Origin: Rhabdornis inornatus
Taxonomy: Eukaryota; Chordata; Aves; Passeriformes; Rhabdornithidae
Reading direction: 5' to 3'
DNA length: 64,000 nucleotides
NCBI GenBank assembly: GCA_013397075.1
Contig: VWZS01008896.1
Span: 220,073 to 284,072, forward strand
Below the pieces are notes generated by a model. That model was not told where the DNA came from. It saw only the letters and a list, made by a program, of their open reading frames with translations, and made no database searches. This document shows positions 23,613 through 64,000 of this stretch, piece after piece (position 1 is the stretch's first letter; every line of letters starts with the position of its first letter). A program made the translations under genes and the position numbers.

Positions 23613-26149
23613 GGCACAGGGCTGCACTGTGCAAGCAGTTGGTACCTGCTGGGGAGGGGGATGTTGTGCTTATATTGGGGAGCCCCCGGGGTATGCAGGG
23701 TTCCCAGCCTGGATATGCAGCTGCTGAGCTACCTGGGAGACTGTAGTCAGGCTCATGGTGGTAGATGACCCCTGCTATGAGGATATCACCACCAAGGTCA
23801 CTGCTCAAGGTCATGAGGCTTTTCTGGCAGCTGCATCAGGCTTTGGTTGCTGTTCTCAGGGTCCTCTGAAGGTCACTTTAGCAAGGGACTGTCCAAGCCC
23901 TCCTGTTTAACACCAAGACCTGCAGCGACTTGTCCCTGCTGGTCCCTCCCTGTAGCATCTCCAGGAGACAGGACCAGTTGCCTCTCTGGGAAGCCACGTG
24001 CTGTGAGGGGCTGCAAGTCCCTGCTTGTCCTGGTCCTGCAGGCTTTCCCTTCCTGAAATGGTGTCCTCACCTTGGTTGAGGGTTCCCTGGTTGAATTTTG
24101 GACAGCGCCAAGTAGTGTCGTGGGTTTGCCAGTGACTTTGCCTGGAGCTCCTGCCCAGTGTCCTTTCCCTGTGTCCCCTCCAGCCTCTGTTGTCTTTGGC
24201 CATGCTGGCAGTGCAGAGAAGGTCACTGGCTATACCTGCTGTCACCCTGCCTCTGCAGAACCCATCCCCAGTCTGGTATGTGCAAGCTCCTGTGGTACTG
24301 CATGTGATGGCATCCCTGGCTACATGTGGTGTGGGATGAAACTGTGATTTGGGGTGTAGGGGACCAGGGTTCCTGGTTTGGGTGCTGCCTCCAGTTCTTG
24401 TGCTGATGTTGGGACTGTCATCCTTTCTTGAGGGTGTCGTCTGACTCCACACTGGCACACAAATTGCAGGGGAAGAGAAGATCAACCCCAGTTTAATAAT
24501 TTCCCCTAAATCCTTTCTTTCACCCACCCTTGCACAGCAAACACCAGTTCTCCAGTGCTGTGTCAGGGCTGTGCTTTTCCTTAGCCTCTGCGTGGCTTGG
24601 CACTGTGCGAGGTTTTGTTACAGCTCAGCAGAGCTGTTTGCAGGGTTGGCATCTGCTTTTCTTCAGAGAGTGCCTGAATCTGGGTCAGGAATATATGTGT
24701 CTCTTTCAAATTCCTTGGGGGCCTGACTGAATCCAGCCTCACTCCTGCTCCCCTGAGCTCCCAAGGTTTTCACCTGCAGCTGGTGGGACTGATTCCCTCC
24801 TGCAGGCAGGAGGAGCTGAGTGCTGGTTTGGCTGCCTATCCCAGGGAAATGGGGCCCTGACGTGGGTGACAGGTGTGCAGCAGGGATGGCAGCTCAGCAC
24901 TGGGTTGGCACCTGCCTGGTGAGCAGGATTTGGCCCCAGGCAGGGTCAAGCAGCTGCGTTTCTGAGCAGGTTTGCTGTGGAGCCATGTTTCGGCCACCTT
25001 CCTCTCCCCTCCCCCTGCCTGCATCTGGAGGTTCAACACAGGAACCCAGATAGCATCATCCTGAAACCAGAATAGAAGCTTTGGAGGAGACTTGAGCATG
25101 TTTGTGTGGTTTTTATCTCGGTTTGGAGATAAAGAGGTGCTAAACAATGCTAAGCTGGCGAGTTGGAGTCCCTCATGGTGTGTGCACTGGGGCTGGGGAC
25201 TTGCTGGCACCTGCCCTTGCTGCCTACTGTCCTGCCAAGGACGTCCCCGTATGGGTGCTGCATCACTCCTGGGTGCCACATTCCCCTGGCAGCACTGCCC
25301 CCCATCCCACAGCAAAGCAGGGGTGATGACCAGCACCATGCCAGTGGCTTTGCCAGAGAGGAAGAGCAGCACTAACATGAATACTGGCACTGTGTTTTAG
25401 GGAAGGGGGCTTTGCAAAAGGAGAAGGAAGTTAGTCCTGCTGATCCAGAAACCACACAGAAGGAAACTAAAAGTCCTCGGTGTCAGCATGGAGGATATAT
25501 TAAAAAAAACAACCATTAACTCACAAAAGGCAGCAAGAAAGGAAACAGGAAGGCAAGAACTGCAGTTGAACAGGCGGGTTCAAGAGGTGACTTGGGCTGA
25601 ATCCATGTCCTAAGGGATGGGATCCAGCCCTGGTCATGGGCGGGGAAGCGACTTGGTCTTTGTCAGCGCAGGGCTTGGTGTCCTCGAGGTGAGGCTCAGA
25701 CACCTCGGCTGCAGTTGCTCTGTATTTGCAATTGCTTTTGTAGCTCTGTGCAGCAGGTGGAGGGTCACAGCTGTGCTGGGGGCTGCTGGGGCAGCACGGC
25801 CACGTCGCCTCTCAACAGCTGCTGCTCGTGGTAAAAGCTGCAGGTTTGTGGCAGGAGTGATGCAGCAGAATGAGGGGCTGCTCTTGTCACCTCCAAAGCA
25901 TCATTGCTACCTTGAGAGCATCATTGCTTCCTCCCTCCCTCCCTTGGCCCGTTCCCCCCACCCAGCAGGGCAGTGAAGGGCTTAGCAGAGGCTCGGTGTG
26001 GTGGGTGGAATCCACTTCCCTTTGCAGGCCGAGCTCAGGGGCTGGTTTTCAGCACAGCAGCATTTCCTCACCTGGGCTCTGCTCTCGTTAGTGGACAGAC
26101 AGGATGAGTTGTTGGTGGACAAGAATATGGACATGACCTAGCTATTGGC

Positions 26150-26645
26150 ACTGGCAGCCTGGAAAGCCAGTGCTGTGCCCAGGTGATCCCACGGGCATGG
26201 GCAGCATGTGAGGGGCTGCGATTGTGCCCCTCTGCCCCACTCTGGTGAGACGCCCCTGCAGTGCTGCCTCCAGCTCTGGGGTTCCCAGAGTAGGAAGAAT
26301 AAAAATTTGCTTGGAGTGAGTCCAGAGGAGACCATGGAGATGCTCTGAGGGCTGGATCCCCTCTGTTCTGGAGACAGGCTGGGAGAGCTGGGGCTGTTCC
26401 ACCTGTAGAGGAGTCTGGGGAGACCTTAGAACTCCTTCCAGTACATAAAGGGGCTCCAAGAGAGCTGGAGAGGGACTTTGGACAAGGACCTGGAGTGACG
26501 GAACAAGGCTTCCCACTGCCAGAGGGCAGGGTTAGGTGGGAAACTGGGAAGAAATCCTTCCCTGTGAGTGGGTGACAGAGAGGTGGGATGAGATGAGCTT
26601 TAAGAATCCATCCAATCCAGACCATTCTGTGGCTCTCTAACACCC
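26150..26645 (+). mobile_element. CR1 LINE 3' fragment with internal deletion
   Basis: Upstream CR1 sequence (gattgtgcccctctgcccca, tgaggagtccagaggag-like) leads into gagatgctctgagggctgga and ends near CATCCAATCCAGACCATTCT. The usual gctgcccagagaagctgtgg segment is missing before the tail. Confidence 0.85.
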
Positions 26646-27608
26646 TGCACCTTGTACCCCACATGCCCACTGGTTGTGTGCCGAAGCTCCCTTGTAATGA
26701 CCTTTTTCCCACAGAGAAGCTGCAAGACTGGGACATGTTATTGCTGTCATTTCTGGATGTGGATAAACCTGACACTCCCCAAAATGTTTTGGGGCTTGGG
26801 TCAGTGAATTCAGTCATCAGGTTCCTTGGGAGTGGGTAGTGGTGGGGAGGACCCTTCCTTTACTGTCAACCAGCCCCTTGACTTGATGGATCCTGTTAAG
26901 GAAAAACGCTTCTTGGGGAGCATTCTGCAAATCTTGGGTAAAAGATTGGTCCCACAGCGAGAGCATTGGGTGCCTGGGGGGAGCAGTTGCTGGGTTGGGC
27001 TGTGATCTGCCATACCTGTCACCTGCATTTCTCCCTTCAAACGGGGACTTTCTGTGCCTCCATAAGATGAGCTGCGTCTTTGCAGGATGGCGTGTTTCTT
27101 GTTTTCCCAGCCTCCAAATGTCCTTTGAAACTCCTTTTGCAGATTTCCTTACAGCCAAGGATGTCCCCATTGCACTGGACCTGTTTTGGGGATAGAGATC
27201 AGGAAAACATCCCTTGAACTGGTGCCACGTTGAACCCATCCCAGTTTTGCAGTCACTCATGTCTCTGGCTCTGCTATGTGTTCCTGCAAAGGCACGAGTG
27301 GATTGGGGAAGCATGGTGCTACATGCTGGGAAAAGCAAAGAGCTCCAAAGGAAAATACATTTTTGGAAAGGATGCATTTATTTGCCTTTATTTATCTTCC
27401 TAAAGCTTTCAGATTAATCTTTTTGATCTTCCCTCTGCAGCTGCGTGGCCAAGGTTTGGTTTCTTTCAGCTGACATTGTGCTGAGAGCACACGGCGTTGC
27501 AAGGCGGGTGTTGAGGAAGGGCAGCTGAATTCCTTCGCCCTGGAGAGGGGCGGTGTGTCAAGCTAACTTTAGTAAGGAGTGACTAAAAAGGGATGCAATA
27601 AAAGTATA

Positions 27609-27624
27609 TTAAAAATAGCAAATG
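27609..27624 (+). promoter_or_regulatory. consensus MEF2 site next to an E-box in the leader intron
   Basis: TTAAAAATAG (27609-27618) matches YTA(A/T)4TAR in full and abuts CAAATG (27619-27624), a CANNTG E-box. MEF2 and bHLH proteins cooperate on such pairs, so autoregulation is possible. Confidence 0.35.
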
Positions 27625-29972
27625 GCTGTAGAAAGTGGATGTGAGACTCTCAGTGTCCCTGCTCGTGCCAAGAGAAACGTGGGGCTGTTCAGTAGGAATG
27701 GAAAAGTGACAAGTTATGGAGCAGTGCAGAGCACCCCGCTGCTTGTGCAAAGCAAAGGTGAAACCACTTTGAAGTAGGTGAAACAGATCAGAAATTTGTA
27801 CAGTAGATAAAAAAATCCAGAAATAAAGACTTGAAAGAGATAGCAGCTCCTCTGTGTCCCCAGCTCTTGGAGCTGGGGATTCAGCCCCCCAAATTCCTTG
27901 TTTTGTAAAAACATCTTCCAGCTGAGATTCCTCTGTGCTTTTTCTTTCTTCCCCCATTTGCAAAATGCTAACTCTGCTCTCTCGCCTGTCTCTCCAATTT
28001 GGAGCAATTTACTGGGAGCCGGGGATGAATTACTCAGCACAGAGTTAACCAGCACCTGCTCTGAGTTAATTGGCATGTGTGCTAATTGCCGTGATAGTCA
28101 CACTTGTTCGAGCAGAGCATAGGGAGGGAGAAGCGGGCGCTGGTGGCTGCCTCCATCCCAGAGCTTCTCGCTGCCTCCCCAAGTGATGCCGAATTCGCTG
28201 ATCCTTGTTCAGATTTTTGGGAGTGGAAGAGGGTCAGGGTGGCTTTTTTCCAGTGCACCACCTGTCATTTGCTTTCCAGGGGATTTGTAGGTCCCTTTCC
28301 ATGCCCTTGGACCCTCCTTGTTGGGGTATAGTAGCTGGGATGTTTGGCAGTTTCCTTGGAAAACAAGGCTCAGGAGAAAGAAAGAAGCTGCTGTCTGAGA
28401 AGGAGGAGATGATGATTTAATGAGTGGGGTTATGGTATATAAAATCACTTGAGACCCTGAAAGTTAGGAGTTATTTAGGAGCTCAGCTCCTTGTAGCAGT
28501 CCTGTGTTTTGGGTACTTGGCTATGTAGGCATTCAGGTGCTTAAATTCCACCTGAGCACGGAGGAGGGTCATGGGTGATCTTGGCTGGGCAATCAGGGTG
28601 CCAAAGCAATTTGGTGGTGAAGGAGAGGGAGCTCCAGGGGCAGAGGGGATGCTGCTGGGTTGGGGCTGAACTGCAGCAGCAGTGCCAGCAAGAGGGGCAG
28701 GAGAGATGAGGGCGGCTCTCCAGGTTTCTTGCTCTTCCAGCTGCTGTTCAGAAACTCGAGCCAGTGGTTGGACTTTCTGAAACAGCCACCTGGGCAGGAA
28801 ACGTGAAAATACCTGTGTTTAAAAATATGGTGGGGAAAAAACCCAACCTAAAAACAAATAAACTCACCCCAAAACCCCAATTCCATCCAGAGAAAAGGGC
28901 GGGGTTTGAAATCCTCTGTGTCAGGTGCATTCGGAGGGCAGCAAACATGCTGTGCTCTTCTCCATCCCTCCTCTTCACAGGGCTGCCCTCCCTGTGGGGT
29001 GTTTTCCTTCTCAAGCAGGGTAGAGTGGTCAAGAGCATCACATGGCAGTTCCTTTTCTCCCCATGATGATGAGCAAAAATCTCTTAAGTCACCTTTTTCC
29101 TGAGGAAAACTTCATGCTCAGGAGCATGAGCAAACCCTGAGGCTGGGACAATGGTCCCCATCCAGCCAAGGTGCTGAGGATGCAGAGTCAGGATTCAGAG
29201 CAGCAGGAGGGAACCTGGTTTGGTGGTTGAAAAAGGGGATTTGGTTTGAAACACTTGAGGTGTGTTTGTGGCCTGGGGAGAGGAATGTGGTTTGAATCCC
29301 ACTGCTCCCATGCAAGAAATGCCAGTTCATGTGGAGCTGAGGGCAGGGACGAGCAGCACCAGGGTTTTCTCCTCATCCCTACAAACATCCCATCTCTTGG
29401 AGCACTGTGGAGCTTTTGGCTGCCATAGCATCCTGTGAACAAGTCTCGCAATGAAATTGTGTTAAAATATGTTTCCTTTTACTCAGTTTAAATTTACTGC
29501 CTGTTGTTCTCCAGTGTTTATTGTTGCTTCTGGAGAGTTCCTCTCTGGTTTGGACGGTAAATCCGCTGTCTTTCAGAGGGTTTCTCTGTCCAAGAGCTGC
29601 AGCACACGGAAAGAATTAGCATCTTGCCCTGGTCTGGTTGTGGAGCTGCTGCTACTTTGTGCTGCTGCTGGTGGTTTTGAAGATGCTGAAGGTGAATATT
29701 TTTCAGCCAGTTTAGAGAAGTGGAAACTCCGAAGGGAAAAGCGGCAAAGCAAACCCAACCCAACAAAAAGTTCCTCCTCTTCCAAAGTTTCTTTGTGTGT
29801 GCAAAATCCTCACCTTGGTTCCAAGCCTTTGGGCTGTGGGTTCTCTCCTGTGTAGGCTCACAGTGAGGGAAAAACCGAGTGGACACTTGAGGTGGATGAA
29901 ATGAAAATCCTCGCTTTCCTTTTGGCTCTTCCTGTATCACTGATCTTCAAGGGACACTCACGTGGTGAAAAC

Positions 29973-30062
29973 TGGAGCAGTGATGCTCTGAAACTAGTGA
30001 TGCTGTGGAACTGCTGGTGCCCCAGCACTGGTGATACTCTGGAACTGGTGATGCTCTGGGAC
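29973..30062 (+). repeat. degenerate repeat of ctggtgatgctctggaa
   Basis: About four imperfect copies of an 18-20 bp unit in the leader intron. Confidence 0.7.
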
Positions 30063-31826
30063 CTATCTTTTTTAGGCTTCCTGTGGTGGGATGGGGAGCA
30101 GCAGCCAAAGGCTGGCACTGGCTCAGTGTTCCCCATGGTGACATGCAGCTCTCCTGGCCCCAGGTTTTCCTCATCACAGCTGGATGGTTGCTCCTACTTG
30201 CTTCTGGGAGGGAAACATGCACCTATTTTGGTAAATAATGATCCAAGAATTAAATGCCATCCCTGTATGGTCTGTCCTTGCAAAGAGTCTTACTGGTGGG
30301 ATTTATTTATTTATATATTTGTTTGTTTATTTAACCCAGGTTTTGCTGCCCTTTATCTCTCTGGTCTTCTTCCTGTCCTCCCCATACCTCATCCTCCCTA
30401 GAGGGCAAATTGTGGATGTCCGGATGGGGAAAAGACTCCCCATTCTCCTTGGGGCTCCTCAAACTTGCACTGAAACCACAGAACATGATGCATGATGCAT
30501 AACTTTACCCCAAAAAAAAGCAGAGAAAAAGATTAAGTGACTCACATGACTCAGTGAACCCCAAAAACAAGTGTGGGAGTGAGACCATTACGGCTTGTTT
30601 GTTGTTGGAGCATGGTCTGATGAGGAGGCAAAGAATGGGACCAAGGTCTTCAGCAGGGTCTGGGGGTGCTCTGGGGTGGTAGAGGAACAGGAGGAGCTTG
30701 GTCAGGTTGGCTGTGGCGCTGCTTTGATTTTGGGATGATGGTTTGGGAGAAAAAGCTTTTGTTTTGTTTTTACGCTTTTTGCAACAAGACCGAGGGCTGG
30801 GGACTGCCAAGTTGAGGCAGATAGGAAGCTATTTTGGGACTGGTTTTTCCCTCTGCGGGGTCTTGGTACAGGGCACCTTGCCTTAAATGCAATGTTATCA
30901 CTGCTGTTATGCAGTTGCTCAGAGAGAGAGCAGGGAGAAAGACATACCTGTGGAAAATGAACTGGCTGAAGTTTCCTCTTTGTCCCCTCGCTGCAGTGCA
31001 GCACGTGCTGGCAAACAGGGTGAGATGGGCTGGGGGGCTGTGCCAGCAGGTGCCCTGGTACATCTGTATGCAGCCTCTGGCCCTGGGAGGGATGCAGGTT
31101 ACCATGGGAAGGCTGCAGAAGGAGCCCCTGATACCTGCAGCACTTGTCCCTTTGGGGAGAGATTTGGGCACAAGATAACCCCGAGCCAATCACATGCCCC
31201 AGACCCATGGAAACATCTGGTGGCTGAGCCCAGTGGAAGGCCAGGCTGTCTCAGCTGCCTTCGGAGCCCTCCTTCCCCATAAGAATTAGGTTTCTCTGCC
31301 TGGTTATAAGGTTTCTTTCAAATAATCGAATAAAGACATTTTAAAATTCCAAATTGAAGATTAGTGCAGAAACTGGAGACGGATTTAAATTGCCCAAGCT
31401 AATCACCAGCCACTCGACTGCTTATGACTTTATTAAGAGAAAAAAAAAGTCTGGAGTGTCAGGGAGGAATAGTGAGTGATTCACGGATGCATTGCTGCCA
31501 TCTCCTCCTCCTCGTCCAGTGTCAGTGCCTGGCCCACACATGTGCTGTGGCATTCCTGGCCTCCATCCTTGGGCTTCTTTGAGAGCAGTTTGGATAAATC
31601 CCTCTGCAGCTCTCCTGGCACCAGAGCTGGTTGGGACAAAGAACCAGAGACTATCCTGGCCTCGGGGGTGGGATCTGTGCTGGTGGTAGGAGGATGCCAG
31701 TGGGGTGCCAGGTTCTGGGTGGGGTTTGGGAACAGAGCATCTCACTGCTGTCTCTCTCATTGTGCAGGTTTCTGAGCAGCTGCTGACATCTCAGCCCCAC
31801 TGGATCTGGCCGCGCACAACAGTACC

Positions 31827-31835
31827 ATGAACTGA
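31827..31835 (+). other. upstream ORF 1 in MEF2D leader (2 codons)
   Basis: ATG AAC TGA preceded by ACC (purine at -3), about 190 nt before the MEF2D start. Such minimal uORFs usually allow reinitiation and reduce downstream translation. Confidence 0.6.
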
Positions 31836-31931
31836 GCACAGAGCCACGCAAAACTGTTTTTTTTTTTTTTTTTTGTTTTGGCTTTTTTGGGTTTGTTTTC
31901 TATCTGAGAAAAAAGCCCCTCACGCTCTTTA

Positions 31932-31946
31932 ATGAAAGCATTTTAA
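31932..31946 (+). other. upstream ORF 2 in MEF2D leader (4 codons)
   Basis: ATG AAA GCA TTT TAA lies about 80 nt before the MEF2D start in a T-rich leader segment. Its initiation context is weak (T at -3). Confidence 0.5.
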
Positions 31947-32013
31947 AGTGGGGTTGCTCCTCCCCTCCCCTGAGCCGAAGTCGTCCCGGGTGCCGTGAGG
32001 ATTTCCGGAGAAG

Positions 32014-64000
<31,987 letters not shown>

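Larger units (their letters stand above)
17282..31767 (+). other. MEF2D leader intron
   Basis: No coding content is seen. It contains CR1 copies at about 21619-21996 and 26150-26645, a 17-bp tandem repeat (18135-18202), the duplicated block around the N at 22170, a GGATGA-rich repeat (23503-23612), a tandem repeat at 29973-30062, a consensus MEF2 site (27609-27618), and motif-rich islands near 23.13-23.29, 28.01-28.11 and 31.3-31.44 kb. Its 5' limit depends on the candidate first exon. Confidence 0.6.

Noticed and set aside
26068..26817. 249-codon minus-strand open frame
   Set aside because: Most of it is the antisense of a CR1 3' fragment.

Overview
The window is vertebrate, almost certainly avian, genomic DNA. 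It has multi-exon splicing with GT-AG introns, GC-rich intergenic sequence, and at least seven truncated CR1 LINE fragments with the bird-type 3' end (CCAACCCAAACCATTCT followed by ATTCTGTGAT-like units). I cannot name the species from sequence alone. There are no bacterial-type genes, and nearly all long open frames are chance frames in GC-rich DNA.

One protein-coding gene is recognised: MEF2D (myocyte enhancer factor 2D), a MADS-box/MEF2-domain transcription factor on the + strand. I read ten coding exons directly: 32014-32067 (start exon), 38249-38452, the mutually exclusive pair 45163-45300 (alpha1) and 45433-45567 (alpha2), 48823-49033, 51716-51772, 55142-55332, the 21-nt beta microexon 55646-55666, 58765-58894, 62049-62340, and 63858-64000, which is cut by the window end. 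All junctions are GT-AG and keep frame, giving about 480 codons of an incomplete protein. The 5' leader occupies 31768-32013, and a CpG-rich block near 16.95-17.28 kb, ending in a consensus donor, is the likely promoter and noncoding first exon.

Layout: 1-16.9 kb is upstream sequence with no recognisable gene, two CR1 pieces, tandem repeats and a few motif-rich islands. 16.9-17.8 kb is the CpG-rich promoter region. 17.3-31.8 kb is a long leader intron with two CR1 copies, an assembly false duplication around an N, and candidate regulatory islands. 32-64 kb is the coding part of MEF2D with its introns. Intron 32068-38248 holds a striking ~400-bp near-identical inverted repeat made of CR1 sequence.

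The most notable points are: (1) a 50-residue polyglutamine tract in MEF2D containing about 35 uninterrupted CAG codons; (2) the CR1 inverted repeat able to form a very long intronic hairpin; (3) UGCAUG (Rbfox-type) motifs just downstream of both alternatively spliced exons, alpha2 and beta; (4) several upstream ORFs in the leader; (5) a single-N junction flanked by an exact 182-bp repeat that is probably an assembly error. I found no CRISPR array, tRNA, rRNA, complete transposon or clearly new gene system.
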